DNA of 5,254 bases from Chloracidobacterium sp. UBA6041 (GCA_002427845.1 DIYZ01000156.1:1-5254); one strand, 5' to 3'. Counted from the stretch's first letter, positions 1-5,254 are shown. Numbers and translations are program-made. The notes: generated by a model from the sequence alone, not told the origin.

Positions 1-67
1 AACGTTGGGACAGTACTGATCTCAAATGACAGATGCAAAATCTCTTCCCAGGTTCTAACAGGACTGA
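1..67. other. Leader upstream of cdsA; possible end of an unseen upstream gene
   Basis: No gene can be assigned in these bases. Two plus-strand frames close quickly, with TGA at 17-19 and TGA at 27-29, so either could be the last codons of an upstream gene. The short tails (five and eight residues) match no family I recognise. In related clusters the gene before cdsA is usually uppS (undecaprenyl diphosphate synthase), but nothing here proves that. A short Shine-Dalgarno-like AGGA lies at 60-63, four bases before the cdsA ATG, which is a tight spacing. I see no convincing promoter. Confidence 0.3.
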
Positions 68-913
68 ATGTCACGAATAATCACCGCCGTAGTCGCCCTC
101 CCATTTCTGATCGCATCAATCTTAATCCCCTGGTTGCAGCCGCTTTTCGTTCTGCTGGCCGCTGCCGCCATGGTGCTTGGTCTTTACGAGTTTTATTTAC
201 TCGCAGGTAAAAAGGAGATGAAGCCAGATCCCGCGGCGGGATACCTCGGCGGCGCGGCCCTCTTCACCGTCTTTTATTTCGCGAGTCCGGATGCGATGCA
301 GCAACGTTTGGACATACAAACCATCGTCCTTGTTATTCTCGCACTGACCATAGGGACGCTGGTCGCCGCTACTTTGCGAGGCACCCCGTTCGACAAAATG
401 ATCGCCTCCTGCGGTGCCACAATTCTCGGCGTGCTTTATGTTGTTTTACTTGGTGGTCATCTCGTGGCGGTGCGTACCGGATTTGAACAAAAACTCTCGG
501 CGCATTTGTTGTCGTTCTTCTTCCTGGTACTCATGGGATCAGACACCGGCGCTTACTACGTGGGCAAAGCTCTAGGCAAACACAAACTGGCGCCAAAGAT
601 TAGTCCCGGCAAAACCTGGGAGGGAGTCGCGGGCGGCGTCGTCGCAGCCCTGGCATTTGCAGCAGTTTCACACTTCTGGTTTTTTCGCGAACTACCATTG
701 AAATGGATGCTGCCGCTGGCCGCCGTGATGACCGTGCTGGGCATACTCGGAGATCTAACCGAAAGCGCGCTTAAGCGCGGCGCGGGCGCCAAGGACGCTG
801 CCAAAATATTGCCTGGACACGGCGGCGTACTCGATCGTTTGGATAGCTTGCTCTTCAACGCACCGCTCCTCTACTATTTTGCACACTTCTATTTTGGCCC
901 CCATTTTAATTAA
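68..913 (+). CDS. cdsA: Phosphatidate cytidylyltransferase (CDP-diacylglycerol synthase)
   Basis: Integral inner-membrane enzyme that converts phosphatidic acid and CTP to CDP-diacylglycerol and pyrophosphate, the branch point for bacterial phospholipid synthesis. The 281-residue product is of normal family length. It is very hydrophobic, with about eight membrane segments (for example near residues 5-20, 24-46, 84-102, 111-133, 187-206 and 212-230). The family signature sits near the C-terminus at residues 233-259: S233, K236-R237, K242-D243, H251-G252-G253, then D256, R257 and D259. The cytoplasmic motif GSDTGAYYVGK (157-167) and SPGKTWEG (179-186) are also typical and precede it, as expected. 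These acidic residues bind the metal ions in characterised CdsA proteins. The ATG at 68 gives a normal N-terminus (MSRIITAVVALPF) and has AGGA four bases upstream. It lies 60 bases ahead of dxr on the same strand, consistent with a shared transcript. Assignment is secure. Confidence 0.96.
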   Translation: MSRIITAVVALPFLIASILIPWLQPLFVLLAAAAMVLGLYEFYLLAGKKEMKPDPAAGYLGGAALFTVFYFASPDAMQQRLDIQTIVLVILALTIGTLVAATLRGTPFDKMIASCGATILGVLYVVLLGGHLVAVRTGFEQKLSAHLLSFFFLVLMGSDTGAYYVGKALGKHKLAPKISPGKTWEGVAGGVVAALAFAAVSHFWFFRELPLKWMLPLAAVMTVLGILGDLTESALKRGAGAKDAAKILPGHGGVLDRLDSLLFNAPLLYYFAHFYFGPHFN

Positions 914-916
914 CTG

Positions 917-958
917 ATGACTACCAAAAAGAAAGAACATCCCCGGCTGGCGGCATAA
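917..958 (+). other. 13-codon mini-ORF in the cdsA-dxr gap
   Basis: An ATG at 917, four bases after the cdsA stop, opens a short frame reading MTTKKKEHPRLAA that ends with TAA at 956-958. It is in the same frame as dxr (ATG 974) but separated from it by that stop. No Shine-Dalgarno sequence precedes it. The stop codon lies inside the first copy of the 13-bp tandem duplication. It may be a chance frame, a coupling leader, or the remains of an older arrangement before the duplication. I do not claim that it is translated. Confidence 0.15.
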
Positions 959-972
959 ACTGGCGGCATAAA
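947..972 (+). repeat. Perfect 13-bp tandem duplication just before the dxr start codon
   Basis: CTGGCGGCATAAA occurs twice back to back, at 947-959 and 960-972, with no mismatch. The second copy ends one base before the dxr ATG at 974. The only G-rich element near that start, GGCGG at 962-966, is supplied by the second copy, so the duplication defines the present ribosome-binding region. An exact repeat in an otherwise unique gap suggests a recent slippage event. Confidence 0.9.
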
Positions 973-973
973 T

Positions 974-2194
974 ATGAGCGCGAACATTAGTGCGAAGGGG
1001 ATTGCCATACTTGGCTCGACTGGCTCGATCGGCTGCAACACGTTGCGCGTGATCGAGTCGCTGGGCAGCGAAAAGTTTCGCGTGGTCGCATTGGGCGCGG
1101 GACACAACGTGCAGACGCTCGCCGATCAGATTGCCTACCACTTGCCGGAACTGGTCTCCGTGGAGACGGAAGAGGCCGCGCATGATCTGCGCGGGCAACT
1201 CTTCGAGCGAGATATCGATCTGCCGCGCATAATTGTAGGTGAACCGGGTTTGATTGAAGTCGCCACGCATCCGCAGGCCGAGTGCGTAGTCTCTGCCACG
1301 GTGGGTGCAGTTGGTTTTGTGCCGACTCTTCGAGCACTGGAAGCAGGGAAGCGGGTGGCGCTGGCTAATAAAGAAACACTGGTGATGGCCGGGGAATTGA
1401 TGACCAAAGCCGCGCAAGCGTCAGGCGCCGAGCTGCTGCCGGTTGACTCCGAACACAACGCCCTGCATCAGTGTCTTCGTGGTGAAAAGCGCGCGGAAGT
1501 TCGCCGCATAATTCTGACCGCTTCGGGTGGTCCTTTTCGCACCAAGACTAAAGCCCAGATGCAGGAATCAACTGTATCGGAAGCGCTGCGTCATCCAACG
1601 TGGAACATGGGCGCCAAGATTACGATCGACTCCGCCACCTTGATGAACAAAGGCCTCGAGGTGATCGAAGCCCACTGGCTGTTTGGCTTCGCGCCAGACC
1701 AAATTGGGATCGTGGTTCATCCGGAATCCGTCGTCCATTCCATGATCGAGCTTATCGATGGTTCCGTAATCGCGCAGATGGGTATCACTGATATGCGTCA
1801 TGCGATTCAGTACGCGCTGACATATCCTGAGCGGCACGCGTGTGAGTTACCGTCGCTCGATCTGACTGCGTTGTCGGCGCTGCATTTTGAACCGCCCGAC
1901 CTGGATCGTTTTCCTTGTATCGCGCTCGCCTATCGCGCCTTGCGCGCGGGCGGCACCTTGCCGGCGGCGATGAACGCCGCAAATGAAGAAGCCGTGCAGG
2001 CCTTTATCGAAGAGCGTATTTGCCTGACGGATATTCCGCTGATAATCGAAGCAGTCATGACTCTTCATAACAACCAACCAGCCAGCGAACTCGCCGCGAT
2101 ACTCGAAGCGGATCGATCCGCTCGGCTTACCGCCGCCTCCGAAATACAAAAACTAGCAAAATCTGTGCCTTTAATCGCTGAAAGGACCGTTTGA
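974..2194 (+). CDS. dxr: 1-deoxy-D-xylulose 5-phosphate reductoisomerase
   Basis: Cytoplasmic enzyme for the first committed step of the MEP isoprenoid pathway: it rearranges and reduces DXP to 2-C-methyl-D-erythritol 4-phosphate using NADPH and a divalent metal. It is the target of fosmidomycin. The 406-residue product has the family's usual length. The N-terminal NADPH-binding loop GSTGSIG is at residues 14-20, and ANKET at 131-135. Metal ligands are D158 and E160 in PVDSEHNALHQ, plus E229 in MNKGLEVIEAH (224-234). Substrate-binding residues are S184 in TASGGPF, H207 and W210 in HPTWNMG, and N225-K226. The C-terminal helical domain contains NAANEEAV (334-341). ATG 974 is the first start after an in-frame TAA at 956-958, and puts GSTGSIG at the normal distance from the N-terminus. 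Its ribosome-binding site is weak (GGCGG at 962-966) and lies within a 13-bp duplication. A possible promoter for rseP overlaps its stop codon. Assignment is secure. Confidence 0.97.
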   Translation: MSANISAKGIAILGSTGSIGCNTLRVIESLGSEKFRVVALGAGHNVQTLADQIAYHLPELVSVETEEAAHDLRGQLFERDIDLPRIIVGEPGLIEVATHPQAECVVSATVGAVGFVPTLRALEAGKRVALANKETLVMAGELMTKAAQASGAELLPVDSEHNALHQCLRGEKRAEVRRIILTASGGPFRTKTKAQMQESTVSEALRHPTWNMGAKITIDSATLMNKGLEVIEAHWLFGFAPDQIGIVVHPESVVHSMIELIDGSVIAQMGITDMRHAIQYALTYPERHACELPSLDLTALSALHFEPPDLDRFPCIALAYRALRAGGTLPAAMNAANEEAVQAFIEERICLTDIPLIIEAVMTLHNNQPASELAAILEADRSARLTAASEIQKLAKSVPLIAERTV

Positions 2195-2219
2195 CGCGCC
2201 GTTACCCGCCGCGTAAACT
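2191..2219 (+). promoter_or_regulatory. Candidate sigma70-type promoter before rseP
   Basis: TTGACG at 2191-2196 matches the -35 consensus at five of six bases. After exactly 17 bases, TAAACT at 2214-2219 matches the -10 consensus at four of six. The -35 box overlaps the dxr stop codon, and the predicted start of transcription near 2226 leaves a leader of about 80 bases before the rseP ATG. The weak -10 box and unknown host consensus keep this tentative. It would allow rseP and ispG to be expressed apart from cdsA-dxr. Confidence 0.35.
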
Positions 2220-2232
2220 CGATTACGGTAAC
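2201..2232 (+). other. Weak imperfect hairpin in the dxr-rseP gap
   Basis: GTTAC (2201-2205) can pair with GTAAC (2228-2232), enclosing CGTAA (2212-2216) paired with TTACG (2223-2227) around the six-base loop ACTCGA, with six unpaired bases at 2206-2211 on the left side. No U-run follows, so it does not look like an intrinsic terminator. It overlaps the candidate promoter, so it could equally be an operator-like dyad or chance. Confidence 0.25.
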
Positions 2233-2293
2233 TGGGTTTCGGATCTAAGAGTCCCGGCCCTCTGGTGTTTAATATTTACAACGAGACAAGAAA

Positions 2294-2305
2294 GAGATCT
2301 TTTTG
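2294..2305 (+). promoter_or_regulatory. Ribosome-binding site deciding the rseP start
   Basis: A purine run (AAGAAAGAGA, 2288-2297) with GAG at 2294-2296 lies nine bases before ATG 2306 and six bases before the in-frame TTG 2303. Both spacings are usable, but ATG is the much stronger start codon, so the protein most likely begins at 2306. Confidence 0.5.
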
Positions 2306-3697
2306 ATGACTGTAGTTATTGGAATTCTTGCTTTCATTCTGATTCTTGGTGCGGCTGTGGTCTTACATGAGTTTGGCCATTTCGTAGTTGCAAAGCTATT
2401 CAAGATCCGTGTGGAGACTTTTTCAGTCGGTTTTGGCCCGCGTTTGTTTGGAAGAAAATGGGGGCAAACTGATTATCGCGTGTCCGCCATTCCGCTTGGC
2501 GGTTATGTAAAGTTGGGAGGCGACGAATCGAATGCGCCGATCGAGGGTGAGGGCGCCGCGGATATTCCGCCGAAGGAAAGATTCGATCTGCGTCCGCGCT
2601 GGCAGCGGATCCTGGTCGCACTCGCCGGGCCGGTGATGAATATTCTGACGGCGCTGAGCATCCCGCTCGCAGGCGCTCTGATGTATGGAGTGCCGGCTGT
2701 TCCCGCACCAGTGGTGAGCTACGTCTCAGCGGGCGGAGCCGCACAAGCGGCGGGATTGCAACCGGGCGACCGCATTGTCTCCTTCAACGGCTCTGAGAAT
2801 CCGCAGTGGGATACTATTCATGGCGACGCCCTACTCTCTCCCGGTCAACCTTTGCCAGTCGTCGTTGAACGCAATGGACAACGTATACCGTTAACGATTG
2901 CCCCTACGGCTCACGTCGAAGAAGGTGAGACTGCGGGCTTTCTCGATTTCGTTCCTGACAATGGCGGCTTTCCGGTTGTTATCCGTGACGTGACGAAAGA
3001 CTCTCCGGCTTCCGAATCCGGCCTTCAACCAGGCGATCGCGTGCTGGCCATCAATGAACAAAGCGTACGGAGTGCCGAGCATATTACGCAGTTCGTCAGA
3101 GAGCACAAAGCAGAGCCAGTCACGCTGACCATTGACCGTAATGGCGAAAAGAAAGACATAACTGTTACGGCCCGCCGTCTGGCGGATGGCACGGAGCGCC
3201 TGGGTATTCTGCCTGTCGACGATTTTCCTTTGGTCCGGCCCAGTTTCAGCGCGGCCGGCGCCTATGCCGTGCGAACGAATTTCGAGATCCTGCGGCTGAC
3301 CGGCAAAGCGCTGGGACAGTTCTTTACCGGTAAACGATCCGCGCGCAATACTCTGTCTGGCCCCGTGGGGATCTATAAAGTTGCATCAACTTCGGTGGAA
3401 AGATTTGGCTGGGGCGGGTTCTTTACGACGCTCGCTTTCTTGAGTCTGAATCTGGGCATCTTTAATCTGTTGCCGATACCGGTGCTCGACGGCGGCGCGA
3501 TATTTATTCTTTTGCTCGAAGCGGTGCTGACGGCGGTCGGTCTGACGTTGTCAATGCGAGTGCGCGATAGAATTCAGCAAGTTGGTTTCGTGATGGTCCT
3601 GCTACTTATGGTTTTTGTCATTACGAACGATGTACTGAAACAATTTTCGCGTCCGCCTGACAGCTCGAAACCGGCGGCGACAACACCAGGGAAATGA
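2306..3697 (+). CDS. rseP: RseP-type site-2 intramembrane zinc metalloprotease
   Basis: Inner-membrane protease of the S2P (M50) family that cleaves membrane-spanning substrates such as anti-sigma factors after a first cut, and in some bacteria signal peptides. The 463-residue product shows the full RseP layout. The first membrane helix carries the zinc site HEFGH (residues 21-25; H21, E22, H25). GGYVKLGG at 65-72 forms the membrane re-entrant region. A second helix lies near 102-128. Two PDZ domains follow at about 132-200 and 218-290, each with a GLQPGDR loop (150-156 and 239-245). The third helix has NLLPIPVLDGG (387-397), with D395 as third zinc ligand, and the last helix is near 425-442. 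The residue after LDGG is alanine (A398), where E. coli has histidine. The histidine is not a metal ligand, so activity is expected. A TTG one codon upstream (2303) is an alternative start. No rseA or sigma factor gene is present, so the substrate is unknown. Confidence 0.96.
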   Translation: MTVVIGILAFILILGAAVVLHEFGHFVVAKLFKIRVETFSVGFGPRLFGRKWGQTDYRVSAIPLGGYVKLGGDESNAPIEGEGAADIPPKERFDLRPRWQRILVALAGPVMNILTALSIPLAGALMYGVPAVPAPVVSYVSAGGAAQAAGLQPGDRIVSFNGSENPQWDTIHGDALLSPGQPLPVVVERNGQRIPLTIAPTAHVEEGETAGFLDFVPDNGGFPVVIRDVTKDSPASESGLQPGDRVLAINEQSVRSAEHITQFVREHKAEPVTLTIDRNGEKKDITVTARRLADGTERLGILPVDDFPLVRPSFSAAGAYAVRTNFEILRLTGKALGQFFTGKRSARNTLSGPVGIYKVASTSVERFGWGGFFTTLAFLSLNLGIFNLLPIPVLDGGAIFILLLEAVLTAVGLTLSMRVRDRIQQVGFVMVLLLMVFVITNDVLKQFSRPPDSSKPAATTPGK

Positions 3698-3772
3698 GTT
3701 TCGAGTTCGGAGTTCCGGGTTTCGAGTTATAAGGGTCCCTACCTCGAAACTCTTAACCCGAAACTCGAAACT
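3697..3772 (+). repeat. Inverted array of 7-bp GTTTCGA-type repeats filling the rseP-ispG gap
   Basis: The left arm (3698-3725) is four consecutive 7-bp units: GTTTCGA, GTTCGGA, GTTCCGG, GTTTCGA. The right arm (3744-3771), read on the minus strand, is again four: GTTTCGA, GTTTCGG, GTTAAGA, GTTTCGA. The 18-base spacer contains AGGGTCCCT. The outer 11 bases (3697-3707 with 3762-3772) and an inner 8 bases (3719-3726 with 3743-3750) pair perfectly, while the middle units pair poorly. The transcript could fold into a long stem-loop running from the last base of the rseP stop codon to the edge of the ispG ribosome-binding site (GAAAG, 3773-3777). No U-run follows, so it is not a classic terminator. 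It may be a dispersed repeat element, or act in mRNA processing or ispG translation. Confidence 0.8.
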
Positions 3773-3782
3773 GAAAGTACAT

Positions 3783-4901
3783 ATGCGAAAGTCGAAAGCA
3801 GTTCAGGTTAAGGGCGTACAGATTGGCGGCGGCGCACCCGTTGTCATCCAGTCCATGACCAAGACGGACACGGCGGACGTCGGGCAAACTGTTGCTCAGA
3901 TTGAAGAGATGGTGCGCGCAGGTTGTGAGATTGTGCGTCTGGCCGTTCCGGATGATGACGCTGCGTTGGCGTTGAAAGAGATTCGCAAGCGCGTTCCTGA
4001 CGTTCCCCTGGTCGCGGATATTCATTTCCATTACAAGCTGGCGCTGCTCGCCCTCGAAGCGGGCATCGATAAGCTGCGGCTCAATCCGGGAAACATTGGC
4101 AAGCACGAACGTGTTCGCGAAGTGGTCCGCGCGGCGCAGGCGCAGAAAGTTCCGATTCGTATTGGAGTCAATGGCGGATCGTTGGAAAAAGATCTACTGA
4201 AGAAATACGGTACCGCAACGCCTGAGGCAATGGTCGAGTCTGCCCTGCGTCACATCCAAATCCTTGAAGATTTGGATTTCACCGACACGATTATTTCCCT
4301 GAAAGCTTCCGACGTACATCGTACAGTCGCCGCTTATCGTCTGTTGGCCGAGAAGGTCGACTATCCATTTCATCTCGGCGTGACTGAAGCCGGCACAGCT
4401 TTCGGCGGCACCATCAAGTCGTCAATCGGGCTCGGCATACTGCTCCACGAAGGTATCGGCGATACGATTCGTGTTTCCCTTGCGGCTGAGCCACATGAAG
4501 AAGTGCGCGTTGCGTGGGAGATCGTTAAGTCGCTGGGGCTGCGCACGCGCGGCGTTACCGTGGTTGCTTGCCCCACCTGCGGCCGCCTGGACGTCGACAA
4601 CTTCGTCGAGATCGTTACTGAGATCGAGAGACGCCTGGCGCACGTAGAGGAGCCTTTGCACCTTTCGATCATGGGTTGCGCGGTGAATGGCCCAGGGGAA
4701 GCCCACGATTCGCAATTGGGGGTGACGTTTGGCCGCGGCGTGGGCATGATCTTCAAAGACGGAGTGCCCATGCGCAAAGTTGCCGGCGAAGACATCGTCG
4801 AAGCATTTGTAATGGAAACCGAAAAACTGTTGAGCGAAATTGCCGCGAAGAAACCTGCCGCAGGCGCGACCGAAGAGACCGAGCTGGTCAGCCTCACCTA
4901 G
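3783..4901 (+). CDS. ispG: 4-hydroxy-3-methylbut-2-enyl diphosphate synthase (IspG/GcpE)
   Basis: Cytoplasmic iron-sulfur enzyme of the MEP pathway that reductively converts the cyclic diphosphate MEcPP to HMB-PP, the next-to-last step before IPP and DMAPP. The 372-residue length equals that of the E. coli protein, and it is the short bacterial two-domain form without the plant-type insertion. The N-terminal TIM-barrel part shows GGGAPVVIQSMTKTDT (15-30), NPGNIG (101-106), RIGVNGGSLEKDLL (126-139) and HLGVTEAGT (197-205). The C-terminal domain carries the [4Fe-4S] ligands C263 and C266 (ACPTCGR), C299 (MGCAVNGPGE) and E306, the fourth ligand. The last 17 or so residues, after SEIAAK, are a poorly conserved tail. 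ATG 3783 is the only sensible start: GAAAG lies five bases upstream, and no ATG, GTG or TTG occurs in frame in the gap. The gene follows the inverted heptamer repeat and ends about 30 bases before a strong terminator, so it is probably last in the transcript. Confidence 0.97.
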   Translation: MRKSKAVQVKGVQIGGGAPVVIQSMTKTDTADVGQTVAQIEEMVRAGCEIVRLAVPDDDAALALKEIRKRVPDVPLVADIHFHYKLALLALEAGIDKLRLNPGNIGKHERVREVVRAAQAQKVPIRIGVNGGSLEKDLLKKYGTATPEAMVESALRHIQILEDLDFTDTIISLKASDVHRTVAAYRLLAEKVDYPFHLGVTEAGTAFGGTIKSSIGLGILLHEGIGDTIRVSLAAEPHEEVRVAWEIVKSLGLRTRGVTVVACPTCGRLDVDNFVEIVTEIERRLAHVEEPLHLSIMGCAVNGPGEAHDSQLGVTFGRGVGMIFKDGVPMRKVAGEDIVEAFVMETEKLLSEIAAKKPAAGATEETELVSLT

Positions 4902-4930
4902 AGAAGAACAAACACTTCGAGAATCATTGA

Positions 4931-4970
4931 ATGCTGCGCTGGTTAACTAACCGTGCAGCGTTTTGTTTTG
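4931..4970 (+). terminator. Intrinsic (Rho-independent) terminator after ispG
   Basis: GCTGC at 4933-4937 pairs with GCAGC at 4955-4959. The stem continues inward with G4938-T4954 (wobble) and C4939-G4953, a bulged T4940, and GGTT (4941-4944) with AACC (4949-4952), closed by the four-base loop AACT. A4931-T4961 and the T4932-G4960 wobble can extend it outward. The T-rich run TTTTGTTTTGTT follows at once. It begins 29 bases after the ispG stop and is the only convincing terminator in the window, marking the probable end of the transcript. Confidence 0.85.
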
Positions 4971-4979
4971 TTCAGAGTA

Positions 4980-4993
4980 CAACCTTCAGGTTG
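4980..4993. repeat. Short palindrome, CAACCT/AGGTTG hairpin
   Basis: CAACCT (4980-4985) and AGGTTG (4988-4993) are exact inverted repeats around TC. With a realistic loop the stem is CAACC/GGTTG around TTCA. It is the first hairpin of the repeat cluster after the terminator. It differs in sequence from the later hairpins but resembles them in size. Confidence 0.55.
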
Positions 4994-5045
4994 CTCCTTT
5001 TGGAAACGTCAAGCGGCTTTGCAGAAAAGGTTTCTTCGGCCCTTA

Positions 5046-5060
5046 GTCCGCGCAGCGGGC
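5046..5060. repeat. REP-like hairpin, GTCCGC/GCGGGC
   Basis: A six-base stem of GTCCGC (5046-5051) and GCGGGC (5055-5060), with one T-G wobble, around the three-base loop GCA. Its sequence, read with AG before it and G after, closely resembles the reverse complement of the hairpin at 5164-5178, so the two look like oppositely oriented copies of one repeat type. Confidence 0.6.
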
Positions 5061-5072
5061 GAGTGCAAATAG

Positions 5073-5092
5073 CCCAGCACTTTAGTGCTGGG
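5073..5092. repeat. REP-like palindrome, CCCAGCAC/GTGCTGGG
   Basis: A near-perfect 20-bp palindrome: CCCAGCACT (5073-5081) and AGTGCTGGG (5084-5092) around TT. The most symmetric hairpin of the cluster. A second, inverted and incomplete copy is at 5202-5217. It starts 12 bases after the preceding hairpin, so the two may form a doublet. Confidence 0.8.
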
Positions 5093-5114
5093 ATTCGCAA
5101 AGCGCAGAAACATA

Positions 5115-5129
5115 GCCCGTGAAACGGGC
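5115..5129. repeat. REP-like hairpin, GCCCGT/ACGGGC
   Basis: A perfect six-base stem, GCCCGT (5115-5120) with ACGGGC (5124-5129), around the three-base loop GAA. It has the same six-plus-three geometry as the hairpins at 5046-5060 and 5164-5178, suggesting one family. Confidence 0.65.
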
Positions 5130-5163
5130 GACTGAAGCCGTGTTCAACGAGAGAAGACCAGCC

Positions 5164-5178
5164 GTCCGTTACGCGGAC
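5164..5178. repeat. REP-like hairpin, GTCCGT/GCGGAC
   Basis: GTCCGT (5164-5169) pairs with GCGGAC (5173-5178), with one T-G wobble, around the loop TAC. On the minus strand it reads AGTCCGCGTAACGGAC, very like the plus-strand sequence at 5045-5060, so it is probably an inverted copy of that repeat. Confidence 0.6.
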
Positions 5179-5201
5179 TCCGAACCGGCACGTTTCGACA
5201 A

Positions 5202-5217
5202 CCCAGCACTAAAGTGC
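5202..5217. repeat. Incomplete inverted copy of the CCCAGCAC palindrome
   Basis: CCCAGCACTAAAGTGC at 5202-5217 is the reverse-complement form (loop AAA in place of TTT) of the palindrome at 5073-5092. The right arm departs from the expected CTGGG after GTGC, reading CTGTG, so the copy is degenerate or truncated at its right end. Confidence 0.7.
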
Positions 5218-5254
5218 CTGTGTCAAAACTCGTCTGAGCATCAAATACGCCGAA

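Larger units (their letters stand above)
4902..5254. other. Non-coding tail with terminator and short palindromic repeats
   Basis: About 350 bases with no credible gene. The only plus-strand frame of note (ATG 4931 to 5122, 63 codons) starts inside the terminator stem and then translates the palindromic repeats, so it is rejected. No minus-strand gene is evident. The content is an intrinsic terminator (4931-4970) and at least six short hairpins between 4980 and 5217. The final bases (5218-5254) show nothing recognisable. Confidence 0.75.

Noticed and set aside
755..1417. 220-codon minus-strand frame across the cdsA end and dxr start
   Set aside because: It lies antisense to two confidently identified genes, has no recognisable motif, and is explained by the codon bias of dxr.
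2303..2305. TTG start for rseP one codon upstream of ATG
   Set aside because: Possible, but the ATG directly after it has good spacing to the purine-rich ribosome-binding site, and ATG is the stronger start.
3697..3772. Intrinsic terminator between rseP and ispG
   Set aside because: The stem is long but interrupted, and the bases after it (CTGAAAGTACAT region) have no T-run, so it does not fit a Rho-independent terminator.
4370..4897. 175-codon minus-strand frame opposite ispG
   Set aside because: Serine- and threonine-rich low-complexity product antisense to the conserved iron-sulfur domain of ispG; a shadow frame.
4676..4930. 84-codon plus-strand frame overlapping the ispG end
   Set aside because: Mostly within ispG in another frame, very rich in arginine, with no domain and no supporting ribosome-binding site.
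4931..5122. 63-codon plus-strand frame after ispG
   Set aside because: It begins inside the terminator stem, lacks a proper ribosome-binding site, and much of it is a translation of the palindromic repeats.
4980..5217. CRISPR array
   Set aside because: The palindromes differ from one another, are irregularly spaced, and are not separated by equal-length spacers; no cas genes are present.

Overview
This window is a compact, single-strand bacterial gene cluster with four complete plus-strand genes: cdsA (phosphatidate cytidylyltransferase), dxr (DXP reductoisomerase), rseP (site-2 intramembrane metalloprotease) and ispG (HMB-PP synthase). A non-coding tail of about 350 bases follows, holding a strong intrinsic terminator and a cluster of short palindromic repeats. 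All four proteins are full length and keep the catalytic or ligand residues expected of their families. Nothing is broken or fused.

Layout: bases 1-67 are the leader before cdsA, or the unresolved end of an upstream gene. cdsA (68-913) is followed after 60 bases by dxr (974-2194). That gap carries a perfect 13-bp tandem duplication directly in front of the dxr start codon, and a 13-codon mini-ORF. The 111-base dxr-rseP gap has a possible sigma70-type promoter overlapping the dxr stop. rseP (2306-3697, ATG preferred over a TTG one codon upstream) is separated from ispG (3783-4901) by 85 bases. Almost all of that gap is an inverted repeat whose two arms are each four copies of a degenerate 7-bp unit. 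After ispG come the terminator (4931-4970) and at least six small hairpins of REP type (4980-5217).

Function: dxr and ispG are two steps of the MEP pathway, which makes the isoprenoid precursors IPP and DMAPP. cdsA makes CDP-diacylglycerol for phospholipids, and rseP is a membrane protease of envelope stress signalling. The cluster therefore joins isoprenoid precursor supply with membrane building and envelope surveillance. The order cdsA-dxr-rseP-ispG is a known conserved bacterial arrangement, often preceded by uppS. The terminator after ispG and the lack of a clear one inside suggest cotranscription, perhaps with an internal promoter before rseP.

Organism: a bacterium of moderate GC (mid-fifties by eye). 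The short-stem repeats with CCCAGCAC/GTGCTGGG and GCCCG/CGGGC arms, together with heptamer repeats of GTTTCGA type, remind me of Acidobacteriota such as Blastocatellia. That is recall-based inference, not proof. I see no undescribed gene system here. The unusual material is in the non-coding repeats.
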